DNA of 64,000 nt from Deroplatys truncata (lineage: Eukaryota > Arthropoda > Insecta > Mantodea > Mantidae). Both the position numbers and the translations under genes were made by a program. Each line of letters starts with the position of its first letter. The stretch's first letter is position 1. Positions 11,885 through 23,289 of this stretch are shown here, piece after piece. The stretch is taken from contig CM060984.1 in NCBI GenBank assembly GCA_030765065.1, forward strand, positions 84,469,988 through 84,533,987, in the 5' to 3' direction. The notes below the pieces were generated by a model. That model was not told the origin of the DNA and made no database searches. It was given only the letters and a program-made list of their open reading frames with translations.

Positions 11885-13325
11885 ACAAAATCTGGTGAGA
11901 TGCATTCCCACAAATTTCTCTACCAATGACAAATTCGCATATATCCGTTACGGGGGATGTTTTTAAAATATGGTCCGTTATGCAATAAAACAGGAACTAC
12001 TGAATATTTTGGCCAACTAACTCTTTATTCCATATAGTTTAAGCTTTCTTTCCTCACAGTTTTCATAATCAATTCAATTTTCATTCTGGTGTATTTCTAT
12101 TAGAAGTTCGCCGCCATAAAACAGTCGTACCTACAGTTTCTAAGATGCATTTTTTCTGTATCTAAGAAAGAACAAATCGCGTTATTGGTATCCTTGGTCT
12201 CAGGGGATGGGGATGGAAACCAGTAGTCCGGAAGCCAGATCTTTATCACAGAAACAATTGTGAATCCGCAAGTTAACTGATGTTGACCAAAACAGACAAC
12301 TCATTATTTATACCTTTCAAGAAGGTTTACTCCATGTACTGCAAATGTCCCCTAAGAGATAATCACAACACATTTTCAATACAGAAATATTTAACTCCAG
12401 AAACAGCTACACGTTGCCTTGATGAACTGGCGGCGAAGTCTGTGACAATAAACTTTTATATAATTTCCCATAAAACTACAATTTTAACTTCAAATAAAAC
12501 TTTATTAAAAAACTTATCCTATACTAAGCCAAATGTTCGAAAAACATTGATAACTGGTAGTAAAGTAGTGTAAGATTTGAAGACTAAGGAAAAAAATAAA
12601 CTATCGGAAAATATTTAGCATTTCGTACTGTATTGCAAAACGGACCTTACTTTTAAAATACCTCTCGTATATTATTCATACGGATAGTGATTCTTCTATA
12701 TTCATGTTGTATTTTTATTTAGGAATTGTCTCGATACTAAGCAAGAAGGTTAAAACATACGGAAACAGCGTTCAAATATTTATTTATAGTAACAAGCACT
12801 TGCGATGGAAAGAAGAGAAAGGAATCGAAAACTTTAAACTTGTAACGTGGATTATTTCGAAAACAACAAACGCTACAAAAAAAAACTATTTGCAACAATT
12901 TGTGTATGAGCTCTTATTTTTTCTGTAGTTAGTTATTGCTTATCTGTTAAAATTTCCTTGGTATATAAAATTATACAACTAAAGTGAACTTCATAGGATA
13001 TCCATAGATAATCAAGACATACATTTTATTTCGCATTTAATGTATTAAAAATAACACTTTAATAGGGTTTTTTTTAAATAAAAAGTTACGGTACTTATTC
13101 CATGTAAAGGGTAGTTTTAGATGGTCGGAATCTTTTCAAAATCGTCATGTCGCATAATTGGAAATGCTAAACTTAAATACCAACTTTTTCTAAAAGTGCT
13201 TTTGGGGGTTTCAAAGATCCCAGAAGATGCATTTCCGGTGAAATCTCGATACAGAATATTTGGGTAAAATACAATCCTTCCGCTTACTTACAATAGGAAG
13301 TGGGTATAGAGAGAGTAATAAATTT
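11885..13325 (+). mobile_element. AB repeat, old subfamily (CTCTACCAATGACAAATTCGC), split by unrecognised sequence
   Basis: An A terminus lies at about 11885-11960 (GAGATGCATTCCCACAAATTTC TCTACCAATGACAAATTCGC, written here in two blocks). The same start occurs at 56510 and, more diverged, at 30555. The element resumes near 12640 and runs through the B module to a degenerate 3' end near 13325 (TTACAATAGGAAGTGGG...GAGAGAG). The stretch 11960-12640 has no match to the family and holds an ORF at 12280 without known domain; it is probably an insertion. Confidence 0.6.
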
Positions 13326-13995
13326 AAACATAGGTTAAGCAGATGCTAAGGTCTAGAGAAGGACAGTTTGTTTACATGTGAAAGAAGGTTGTTATGGAGT
13401 GCGTGCAAAGGAAGGGACGAGGCTACTGACCTTGCTATCTCAAGCCTAACACTAATTGTCTGCTCGCTACAACAGGGGATGCGTTATTAAAATATACACA
13501 CAAATTGGGAGCAGGTTTACGCGATTATAATTAGGACTGCGTAATACGCTTCAGAGCAAAAACGACTTATCATTCATTCCAAGAAAAAGCTGCCTTATAC
13601 ACGTCATCATGCAGCTTATATACTGAACGAGCAGTAAAAGAAAACTCATTATAACCAGCTCGCTGAAAATCATTGATTTACACTTTTGAGATTTAAATTC
13701 CGCGGGATTGTAATTTTGAAAATATAGTACACGACACAAATCATTATTCACATTTAGATGGCAAAACAAACTTTAGTGTTGGATTTACGATAAAATAGGA
13801 AATTTTACAGTCAAAGAGGTGGTTTGTAACATCGTGAATTGAGGTCTCTATTGGAGGGCACAGAAAAATGATTTTGCAGAAATATATCACTTATTTCTGG
13901 GTCTTATCACATATATATTCAATTGCATTAAACAAACAGATCAACCGTTTTACTGTTCACCAAAATTCCGGAAAATGTTCTGTTGTCAGCTTGAT
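13326..13995. other. No gene recognised
   Basis: AT-rich sequence. A 72-codon minus-strand frame at 13551-13769 has no recognisable features. Confidence 0.4.
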
Positions 13996-14184
13996 AACCT
14001 TCCATTCGGAAGGGAAGTAAAGCCGGTGGTCCCGTGACGTAGATTTACGGCACGTAAAACAACCTCAAGCCTGATAAAGAAGCCTCTGAGAAAAATTACC
14101 GGTCTTTCACGCCCAATATGGAATGGGACGCTAAGGACCACATCAGTTAAAGAGCGTCCATAAATAAAACTCGGTTTAATTTAA
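13996..14184 (+). mobile_element. SINE A, 5'-truncated copy
   Basis: Matches the body of the copy at 5562 from CCATTCGGAAGGGAAGTAAAG through GCACGTAAAACAACCTCAAGC and TTTCACGCCCAATATGG to GAGCGTCCATAAATAAAAC. The tRNA-like head is missing, as in a truncated retroposed copy. Confidence 0.85.
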
Positions 14185-15674
14185 TTATTTTCCTTCATAG
14201 ATGCTTTTTGAAAAGTTCACAATTTCTACAAATAATCCCTACGAAAGCTACTATTTACTTTATGTTTAAACATGGTTTCATTATACATTTCGTTGTAGGT
14301 ATAAGAGTGGTGGAGAGAGTTGAAGTGATAGTCAGGTGTCTAAAAAGAACGTCATTAATAGAGGTGTACACTTTTGCAATTTTTACTGCCTGCACCTACC
14401 TGCCTACCCATATGCAGGCAGTTTCCTCAATGTGGGCAGGTCAAGAAAAACCTGGCGTATACTAACTGCTGGCTGGAGTGAAGGTTTAGAGAGCGAGGCA
14501 GAATTAGGAATACTTTTGACTACTACCCACTGCTGGAAACCCGTAACCGTTACGATGTATGGCCTTGGGATACGGCAACTTAAAACTGTTACATTTAAAT
14601 TGTTTTCCATAATTATATGCTCAAAACTGCTAATGAAATAATAAACGTCACCACTTTTGAACTGTTAGGAAAATTGGAATAATTTCAACCATTACGTTGA
14701 ACAGCCTTTTCAACGTTTTTAAAATAGCTAGAGATATCTGTACAGTTTTCAGCCTTCAGGTTGATATATGCTTTTTAGTGTTTTTGTTATTATTATTAAC
14801 ATTGATACATCCTTTTGTTTACAACCACTAAAATTATGCTTTTAAAAAAAACGCAAAAATTATCTTAATTATATTTTGGCTATCTCATAATTATGTATTT
14901 GTCACAATGTTTTCCTCTTTTAATTGTCGCCCTGAAGACGCTATGCTACCGGTTTAATAATGCGCGCACTCCCCTAGAAGATAGTGTACTGTTTGAACTC
15001 GTCACAACCGACACATCATTTTAAACTGGATGTCCATAAATGTGTAAAGCTGTAAATATTTAAAAATCGAAACATTTCAAAGTAAACCAATGTCGAAAAC
15101 ATGTAAAAATGTGAAAATGCACAACAGTGTGGAAATCACGAACAAAATTTGAAGTGTAAACGACTAAACTTGTAAAATTTGCAAAGTTATTTAAAAGCTT
15201 TATTTCTTAATACTTTCAAAAACCATAATTCATTCTCACTATTAAAGAATTTCCACAAAATATCATGCCCTATGTTAAGTTACGTGAAAATATAAACGAA
15301 GATTTGTCATTTGTGGACGACAAACCTTAACTGCTACATGCGTCCAGCAAGGTTTCAGGTTGCAGGGATGTCACAGCAACTGATAAGTCCTGGCCGTAGT
15401 AGGCAGTATGAAGGGGAGGGGTTGGAGAAGATAAAATACTGCCTCTCCTCACGCCTAACCTCGTGTGTGTTGCCTAAACAAGCAGGCGTAGGCAGAAGTG
15501 GATTGAAAACTGTACACCTCTACTGGCTTAGAAATTGCACTCTTTACATGACAACGAAAAACAAATAATTGAAGATTAGCACTTCAGAAAAGTATAAAGT
15601 ATTTGAAAATCCAAACCGTAACAAAGAATATTTCGGAAATTATAAATGCGCTAAACATGAATTAGAAATTAATT
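14185..15674. other. No gene recognised
   Basis: Two short GC-richer islands (about 14380-14560 and 15320-15510) sit in AT-rich DNA. Open frames of 68-101 codons cover the first on both strands and an 85-codon frame covers the second. None shows a domain and the strands conflict. They may be old repeat fragments. Confidence 0.35.
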
Positions 15675-15884
15675 GTGTGCTTTAAGGAATGTGCATTTTT
15701 GTATAGTAAGTTTTTGTCTAATCGTTACTATTCACCAGTTATACAGAAATATACAAAATACATTCAGAATGAAGAGGACTTCACAATCAACCAGGAAAAT
15801 TCAAGATACACATTCTTTAGTCATGCAAATACGTTAAACTTCTTAATCAAAATCGTTAGCACCATTTTTGAGAAAATAAAAAGG
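15675..15884 (+). mobile_element. AB repeat, old B-module fragment interrupted by a younger AB copy
   Basis: Runs in the forward direction from TGCATTTTTGTATAGTAAG through CACCAGTTATACAGAAAT to GCACCATTTTTGAGAAAATA. There a younger copy in the opposite orientation begins. The break lies in the A-rich GAGAAAATAAAA block. The younger copy at 54128 interrupts its host at the same homologous place. Confidence 0.75.
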
Positions 15885-15890
15885 TTTTTA

Positions 15891-16757
15891 CTTTCTCTAC
15901 TACGTATAGTAAGTATAGGAAGTATTGTATTCCACCCAAAAATTCGATACCGAGATTTCACCGGAAATACATGTTTTGAGACCCCCTGAATCCAAAAAAG
16001 CATTTTTGGAAACATGTCCGTGTGTGTGTCTGTGTGTGTGTGTGTGTGTGTGTGTCTGTGTGTAGCATAACTCAGAAACGAACAGTCGGATAAACACCAA
16101 TCTTGGTATTTAGGTTCAGTATCTTCCAGAGATGCGACACGAAGGTTTTCAAGAAAATTTCCCCACCCCAGACTACCCTTTACATGGAACATTTTCGAAA
16201 ATTTTAATTTTCTCAAAAATGGCTCTAACGATTTTGATTAAAATATCATATGTTTAAGATATTGTCATGAGAAATGAAATGTATATCTCAAATTTTCTGG
16301 GACTGTCTCCAAAAGTATTCTTCATTGTGAACGACTTTTGTATAACTGGTAAACCATAAGAGATACACAAAATTTTACTACACAAAAAATGTAGATCGCG
16401 TTAAAATACACAATTTATGTCATATGCATTTCTTTTGTTGAGTGAACCGTTTTCGAGATATTGCTTGTTATTCCCTTAAATTTTCCAATACTTACACTTT
16501 TTGTCAAATTCGTTATTCATTTTTTTTATGTCCTGGACATGCAAAGAGAATGGAATGCGCCACATAGCAACCAGCGTTAAAATATTTGACTATCGCTTAA
16601 AACCTACCATATTCCCCTTGCATCTACAAGAAAATTACAAATAAGATTGACATCTCGATTTCTCGATTAACATGAAGCATATGCAGAATAAGCGTTTGTA
16701 AAACTAGTTTGTACAAGAGTAGAGAAAGTCATGTGAGTGTAACACATCAGATTTTTT
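15891..16757 (-). mobile_element. AB repeat, young A1B1 copy, reverse orientation
   Basis: Starts with the reversed 3' end (CTTTCTCTACTACGTATAG) and ends with the reversed 5' end (GTAACACATCAGA). The B part belongs to subtype beta1 (no CCCATT insertion at the junction) and the A part to alpha1 (GGAATGCGCCACATAGCAACC). The microsatellite is at 16017-16063. A frame of about 100 codons crosses the B module, but its reading frame after the microsatellite differs between copies. Confidence 0.93.
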
Positions 16758-16771
16758 CAAGAGTTTCCCTG

Positions 16772-17110
16772 GATTGCTAGACGAATGTTGGGAAGATGCG
16801 TTACATCCTCCGGATTTCCTGTCCCTCCATTTCACCTACATACTCAGTTCACTTCATATTTTATCTGCTGGGTCTGTTTCAGGGTTGACAGTGTCGGGGG
16901 GATTATTGGCGCCGCATGGCAGGGGAAAAGGATGCTCTATGTAAACCTTGTTTCCCGGAATGGGGGATGTGTAAGCCCCCACGGGGGAGGGGACCCGGTT
17001 GCACCAACTGCCATCCAGTCTCCCCTACCTCACTCCTCCCTCCCGTCAGGGGTTTCACGCACAAAAGATATTGTAGGTCGAGGTGTTCGGTCTCTCTCCG
17101 CTGTTAGTCC
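16772..17110 (+). mobile_element. SINE C, headless copy, GC-rich
   Basis: Shares ordered blocks with the copy at 53120: GACGAATGTTGGG, ATTTCCTGTCCCTCC, TCTGTTTCAGGGTTG and, near the end, CCTCCCTCCCGTCAGGGGT. The middle differs. The 146-codon frame across this block is a by-product of its GC content. The tRNA-like head seen at 53120 is absent. Confidence 0.6.
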
Positions 17111-17518
17111 TAGTCCTCGGTATCTATTTTGTTTTTTAGCTAAGCTGTTCGCAGGTACGGGCATTTGTCTAAAAAGTTCTTGTTTGAAGGTGTTCAAGCG
17201 ACCACAAAATATGCATTTTGGTTAAATCTCGATAACCAAATACCAATTTGATATAAACCTCTACCTACTACAGCTAATTGGTAGATAAAATGATATGATC
17301 AACGAGGATAGAAGAATTAGTTTGTATATGAACAGTATAATACATACTAATTATATGGGAATATCTCTTTGGTCTCAGCAAATATTTATATATTTACTGA
17401 GCACCAAATAAATACAAACATTAACTGTCCTGCTAATACCCTAGAAAAATGTTGTGTTTGAATTTGGTAAAACTCCCTTCAGAGTGCTTTACAAAACAGA
17501 AACAAAGGAAAATATGCA
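17111..17518. other. No gene recognised
   Basis: AT-rich sequence between SINE C and SINE D with no recognised feature. Confidence 0.4.
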
Positions 17519-17778
17519 TATGTGGTCGAGTATTCAGCGTTCTAGCTTCTCAATTCAGATGTCCCGGGTTCGATACCCGGTTGGGGTGGAGGAATTTTTC
17601 ATTAATTAGAATCTTTTCCTACCCTCCGCAGAAACTGCAAGTATGCATATGGAAGTGAATGTGAGTGTGTCTTAAGTTAGAAATGATTAAAACGCAATAT
17701 GCAAGAACCCAGTCAAAGTATTTCTCAAGTCAAAGCCATATGACCATAGATATTAAAGGGCACTATATAAATGAAAGG
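17519..17778 (+). mobile_element. SINE D, tRNA-Glu-like head
   Basis: The head contains GTGGTCGAGTATTCAGCG and a near-perfect B box GGGTTCGATACCC (about 17568-17580). The body CCTACCCTCCGCAGAAACTGC, the TTTCTCAAGTCAAAGCC block and the end CTATATAAATGAAAG recur at 29425 and, in part, at 29755. Family members resemble insect tRNA-Glu, most clearly at 60625. Confidence 0.8.
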
Positions 17779-17789
17779 CAGGGAAAAAA

Positions 17790-19532
17790 TCTGATGTGTT
17801 ACACTCACATGACTTTCTCTACTCATGTACAAACTATTTATACAAACGCTTATTCTCCATCTACTTCATGTTAATCGAGATAAACATTTGCAGACTCTAT
17901 CTTATTGCTAAGTTTCTTGTAGATGTAAGGGGAATATATATTTACAAGGGCAATATAGAAATGCAGTAGCCTTTAAGCACATACAAATCTCTTAATAGCT
18001 GGTTGCTAGGTGCAGCACCATTCCCTTTCCCACAGATTATAACTCCTTGCATATCCAAGACAAAAAAAATCTGATGTGTTACACTCGCATGACTTTCTCT
18101 ACTCTTGTAGAAACTATTTTACAAACGCTTATTCTCCATATGCTTCATGTCAATCTTATTGCTAATTTTCTTGTAGATGCAAGGGGAATATGGTAGGTTT
18201 TAAGCGATAGTCAAATATTTTAAGTGCTGGTTGCTATGTGGCGCATTTCATTCTCTTTGCATGTCTGGGACATAAAAAAAATGAATAACGCATTTGAGAA
18301 AAAGTATAAGTATTGGTAAATTTAAGGGAATAACAAGCCATATCTCAAAAACCGTTCACTCAACAAAAACAATGTATATGACATAAATTGTGTATTTTAA
18401 CGCGATCTACATTTTTTGTGTAGTAAAATTTTGTCTATCTCTTATGGTTCACCAGTTATGCAAAAGTCGTTCACAATGAAGAACACTTTTGGAGACATTC
18501 CCAGAAAATTCGAGATATACATTTCATTTCTCATGACAATATCTTAAACATATGATATTTTAATCAAAATCGTTAGCCATTTTTGAAAAAATTAAAATTT
18601 TCGAAAATGTTCCATGTAAAGGGTAATCTGGGGTGGGGGGATTTTCTTGTAAACCTTCGTGTCGCATCTCTGGAAGATACTGAACCTAAATACCAAGTTT
18701 GGTGTTTATCCGACTGTTCGTTTCTGAGTTATGCTGTTCACAGACACACACACAGACACAGACACACACGGACATGTTTCCAAAAAAAAATTTTTTTTGA
18801 TTCAGGGAGTCTCTCAACATGTATTTCCGGTGAAATCTCGGTATCGAATTTTTGGGTGGAATACAATACTTCCCCTACTTACTATACGAAGTAGAGAAAG
18901 TAAAAATGAATAACGAATTCCCATTTGAGAAAATAAGTATTGAAAAATTTAAGGGAATAACAAGCAATATCTCGAAAATGGTTCACTCAACAAAAAAAAT
19001 CTATATGACATAAATTGTGTATTTTAACGCGATCTACATTTTTTGTGTAGTAAACTTTTGTCTATCTCTTATGGTTTACCAGTTATGCAAAAGTCGTTTA
19101 CAATGAAGAATACTTTTGGAGACATTCCCAGAAAATTCGAGATATACATTTCATTGGTCATGACAATATCTTAAACATATGATATTTTAATCAAAATCGT
19201 TAGAGCCATTTTTGAGAAAATTAAAATTTTCGAAAAATCTTCCATGTAAAGGGTAGTCTGGGGTGGGGGATTTTCTTGAAAACCTTCGTGTCGCATCCTT
19301 GGAAGATACTGAACTTAAATACCAAGTTTGGTGTTTATCGAACTCTTCGTTTCTGAGTTATGCTGATCACAGACAGACACACAGACACACAGACACACAC
19401 ACGAACATGTTTCCAAAAATGCTTTTTTTGGATGCAGGGAGTCTCAAAACATGTATTTCCGGTGAAATCTCGGTATTGAATTTTTGGGTGGAATACAATA
19501 CTTCCCCTACTTACTATACGCAGTAGAGAAAG
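17790..19532 (+). mobile_element. AB repeat array, A-A-B-B (nested pair of young units)
   Basis: Four modules in order: A of subtype alpha2 (17790-18069, with GCTGGTTGCTAGGTGCAGC), A of subtype alpha1 (18070-18280, with GCTGGTTGCTATGTGGCGC), B of subtype beta1 (18281-18900, starting ATGAATAACGCATTTGAG) and B of subtype beta2 (18906-19532, starting ATGAATAACGAATTCCCATT). In single units alpha2 goes with beta2 (37282) and alpha1 with beta1 (49745). The order alpha2-alpha1-beta1-beta2 is therefore a whole alpha1-beta1 unit sitting in the A/B junction of an alpha2-beta2 unit. The inner unit is bounded by an A-run before TCTGATG and by TAAAAATG after GAGAAAG. Confidence 0.92.
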
Positions 19533-20281
19533 TAAACAATCACAGTTACGTGACAACGCGAGTGGAGCCACGTCCTGCTCTTCTTTGATAAAAATGTAAA
19601 CATTTGACTAGCGAAATACATGTTGGTAATTGCAAATGACGCTAACAACTGCGGACAGATGACAGTCGCACCCAGTCCCTGCGTTACGTAAAATGTTGTC
19701 ACATGAATGAGGGCGGTCACACACCTGAGCAAGTACCAGCACAATAACAAACCAACCCACGTGGAAAGCAATGTGTACTCCACATTCTTCGTATTCAGAG
19801 ACCCCTCCACCGCCCTTTTCCTGTCCCAAGGCTTTCTGTCCCTGCTCTTCATACCGCAATTATTGTCTTGGACGACATTCCTTCGAGCACTGGACTTTCC
19901 TAGAAGAAATAAAAAATTCTCCCTTGTGTATTTACGTCATAGGAGACTACCTAAAGGACGTTCCAACCTCAGAAGTGAGCTAAAAATATTAATTTGGAAT
20001 TTACACCTCAATGTACCACACAATTAACAGAATCACTTCATTGTTTTGTAATTTCAAGCATTGACCACACGTAGAGTGTTACTTACAGTGCGGTTACACA
20101 GTCTTAACGCATCTAAATACAGTATAACCCCGTTAATACTTTATTAGAACATTAACCTAAACGTAAAACAGGTGCGACAGTGCTGTATTCCGCAAATAAT
20201 GCAATATGAGGAAGACAATAATTGGTAGTGTATTCTATTGTTCAGTAGCTACAGGAGCATGTATACATTGTGAGTTTTACA
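19533..20281. other. No gene recognised; mixed-composition unique sequence
   Basis: Several overlapping frames of 70-112 codons on both strands cover 19514-20027. They conflict, have no domains and show no splice-bounded structure I would trust. No repeat family was recognised. Confidence 0.4.
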
Positions 20282-20885
20282 TTCTCTTTCACAAGGTAGA
20301 GAAAGTATTACGTTATAACCAAATATTCGATATCAAGATTTCACCGAAAATGCGTGTTTTGAGGTCCCTGAATAGAGTAACATGTTTTAGAGACATGTCT
20401 GTGTTATTGTGAGTGAATAGAATAATTTAAAAATAAAAAGTCAAATAAACATCAATTAGGTATTTTAAATTCGTCTTCCACAGATGCAACATGAAGCTTT
20501 CTATGAAAATTTCCCACCCTTAAACTACTCTTTATATGGAAAAACGTTGGTTATTTTTTATTTTCTCAAAATAGCTCTAACGATTTTGATTGCAATACCC
20601 ACCATATGTTGAAAATATTTTCACGATAATAAAATGTACATCTTCGATTTTTTGCGAATATCCTATGAAAACCTCTTTATTCTGAATGGATTTTGCATAG
20701 TTGTGTATTATTGGTAAACGATAAGAGATAGACAAAAGCTTACCACACAACCTTCTTGTGTAATAAAGCTATTTTACGTTTATCTCGATTAACACCAAGT
20801 ACATAATAAGCCTCTGTAAGAATATTTTGTAGAAAAGGTATAAAAACAAACGTTAGTAGCTAAAGTAAATGTAACACTTTCCTTC
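20282..20885 (-). mobile_element. AB repeat, old copy, reverse orientation
   Basis: Reversed B-module blocks are present in order: AAATATTCGATATCAAGATTTCACC, given here as AAATATTCGATATCAAG and ATTTCACC, then CTTCCACAGATGCAACATG and TCTAACGATTTTGATTGC. A shortened A end follows (TTATCTCGATTAACACC). The microsatellite site is reduced to a few GT units, so microsatellite length does not simply grow with age. Confidence 0.75.
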
Positions 20886-21341
20886 TCTTTCTTTTACTTA
20901 CTGCAGAAAGACATATCGCTTTACTAGTTTGCATTTTCACAACTAACTTTACATAACTTTCAAAGAAAGCCCAAGTTTACATAACACCACAAAAACGGCA
21001 GACATTTGAGTATTAGTTTACCTAATGCAAATAAAAAATAAATAAATAATATAACTGGTATAATTATGTAAAATATAAATTGCATTTATAAATTCCTTCA
21101 ACCCCCTATAAATTAAATAATTTGTTCATTAGCATTACTAAATGACGTTGAGGGGCTGTCATTAGCCTCATGTTTATGTTGAGGAGGGAGAGATTACGAT
21201 GCCCATAATTAATACCGAAAACACTTACTCGAAATAAGGTCTACAAGCGAATGTGGATGGTAAAATATATACCTACATAATTATATAATTACTAGCAGAA
21301 CCCGCAGCTCTGCTACCGTTATTGCGTTAAATGTTAAGATT

Positions 21342-21540
21342 CTCCTCCTCTATGCTCATCTCTTCCTCTCCTCCTGCTTCTCTCATTCCTTCAAACTCCT
21401 TTTCTATCTCCCCTCTCTTTCTCTTCCCCCTTTCCCTCTCTATCCCTTGTTTTTCTTCCTCCGTTTTTTTTCCTGTCAACCCGCTTTCTATTCTCTCACT
21501 TCCTCTCCCGCCATCTCTCGCACCTCTTCTCTCTTCTCCG
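21342..21540 (+). repeat. 200-bp pyrimidine-rich tract
   Basis: The plus strand here is nearly all C and T, in irregular CTCCTC, TTTCTC and CCCTTT runs, with only scattered purines. It lies just beside SINE A on the minus strand. It is not a simple tandem repeat. An 85-codon serine/leucine-rich frame (21331-21588) is a product of the composition and is not called. The unannotated DNA at 20886-21341 holds nothing recognised. Confidence 0.85.
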
Positions 21541-21556
21541 CAAATTAAAATTAAAT

Positions 21557-21815
21557 TGAATTTTATTTATGGACGTTCTGGTTCTTAGCGTCTCATTCTA
21601 TATTGGGCGTCAAAGCCAGGAAATTTTGCTCAGAGACCTCTTCATCAAGCTTGAAGTTCTTTTACGTGCCGTAAATCTACGACCAGCTTTTCTTCCCTTC
21701 CGAAGGAAGCCACGCTAAGGATCTTTACGTCCGAAAAAATTCATCGCCCTTCTCCGGTTTTGAACCCGCGACCTCCGGAACTAGAGGCTAATATGGTCGC
21801 ACTAGACCATGGAGA
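21557..21815 (-). mobile_element. SINE A, full-length copy, minus strand
   Basis: The reverse complement matches the copy at 5562 over its whole length: head with a box-B-like GGTTTTGAACCC region on the plus strand, the CTTCCTTCGGAAGG-type block, the TTACGTGCCGTAAATC block and the ATTTATGGACG end. With the copies at 5562 and 13996 it defines the family boundaries. Confidence 0.85.
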
Positions 21816-22568
21816 ACGACTCTCTTCTCCACTCTGTGCAACTCGGATATAATGCGATGTTTTAAAAACTGGTAATAAAATCCTTGTTAGTGGATTCTGC
21901 CTAAAACAATTGCTTGTTAATGAGCCTGGGTCGCACACTCGCCATGGCGACCTCTAGTTTTAAACAATAGCAAAAAAGTGCTGTTCTGATTCAGTGCTTC
22001 TGGCTCGGATTGAAATTTCCTTAGAAACCGGAATTTTCTAAAACCAACATTTCTCACGAAATAATTCTTATATACTTATGTTACATAATACGTTTTAATA
22101 ACTGAATTAGAATATATTAATGTTTTTTTTTACTTTTGCGCCCTATTAAAACAACCCCTACGCCCTTCGGGGAAAGTAATTAAGATATCATATAGCTGCA
22201 CTCATTACCCTATTTATATGCTGAAGTAGTAATAATGTTACAATGTGTTTAACATTATTATAGCACCAGGTTTGGAAGCCAATTTGATGCGGTATTAAGG
22301 TTGTGTGACTTCATGTGTTGCCATCTTGTGACGTCATTCGTTTGGTTCGTAGCTCCCTCTGGCGTAGCAATTTGTATCAATTAGTTTCCGAAAGAATTTA
22401 AAGTTTTGTATATTGTCCTCCGGCTAGCTATCATCTTATCTTGGTAGGACGTGTATCTCTATGTAAGGGTGTGAATCGGAAAGGAATCTTTTATCCAGAA
22501 ATGATACTGATGAAGAAATTGGTTTTATAACTTTTATTGTCGAACACGTTCACTAACACTTTTTACAT
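21816..22568. other. No gene recognised
   Basis: Downstream of the promoter-like block on the minus strand one would expect the coding region of a heat-shock gene, but no frame of that kind is visible. The sequence is AT-rich with short ORFs only. Confidence 0.45.
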
Positions 22569-22778
22569 ATTAATCTGGATACTCGCTAAACTGAAACTGT
22601 TTGCAATAACTTCTTACTTATCACTTTTAACTCGAGTACTTCAACTTTGTGTATTTTTTTTAACTGTATAATACTTTATAATAATTCTCGTAATTCTGCT
22701 GCGCGTAACTTGACGAACTGAAGGACTGACTGACGATGAACTGAGAGACCGACGTGTAGAGTATTGAGAATTCTGTTG

Positions 22779-22963
22779 AACTGGGGGGGGGGGCGATTTA
22801 CCTCGGACCTGGCTTATATACACCCACTCCTCGACATGCCTAAAGATTATAAATGAACAGCTATTGGCTAATAAAACGCGCCAACATTAGCGTCTATTTT
22901 AATATCCAATGAAAACCACTAATACATATTGCTTTAGGAAATGTTCTAGAAGCTTCTACCGAA
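22779..22963 (-). promoter_or_regulatory. Candidate heat-shock-type promoter reading toward lower coordinates
   Basis: A perfect heat-shock element core TTC-TA-GAA-GC-TTC lies at 22944-22956, with further GAA units at 22938 and 22961 slightly out of spacing. Two CCAAT-type boxes follow (22906-22910 and 22863-22867). A TATA box, TATATAAG on the minus strand, is at 22820-22813. About 38 bases further an initiator-like CAGTTC lies at 22783-22778. From there the minus strand has no ATG for roughly 200 bases, like the long leaders of insect hsp genes, and the first ATG (near 22575) is followed at once by a stop. The architecture is seen; the heat-shock function is inferred. It may drive a non-coding RNA, be an orphan promoter, or have lost its gene. 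Confidence 0.45.
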
Positions 22964-23289
22964 AAGGCGCGAAACATTACGTAACTTCCTTGTTCCCGGT
23001 AATGATAAACAACTCACCCCATCGCTGCATTATTGCGTTATTATTGACAGTTTCAGTAAAGCTGTATATTATTATTTACCAATAATAATTATAATTAATA
23101 AACATCGGAAATCAATGTCACATAAAATACATATTCATATTACAATCGTTATTTACATTTAGGTAATTTATGATACAAATTACCGTATCAATGCGAACCC
23201 TCAAATGCTTCATCGCTACATATAAAGAACTGTAACTGAAATGTGTGTATTCAGTTTAAGCTTTGAATCAATCACTCAATCCACGAAAA

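Noticed and set aside
15821-16216. Histidine/threonine-repeat open frame across a B module
   Set aside because: The HTHTHT run is a translated CA/GT microsatellite. The frame after it changes between copies, so it is repeat DNA and not a gene.
17790-19532. A CRISPR-like or satellite array
   Set aside because: The units are several hundred bases long, occur in A-A-B-B order and as dispersed singles in both orientations. There are no short equal repeats with unique spacers.
21292-21330. ACTAGCAGAACCCGCAGCTC as the end of a known arthropod repeat
   Set aside because: It resembles the motif at 2992 and, on the minus strand, at 44096, but the similarity covers only 20-40 bases. No element could be delimited.
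21331-21588. Serine/leucine-rich 85-codon protein
   Set aside because: It is the translation of a polypyrimidine tract that runs into SINE A.
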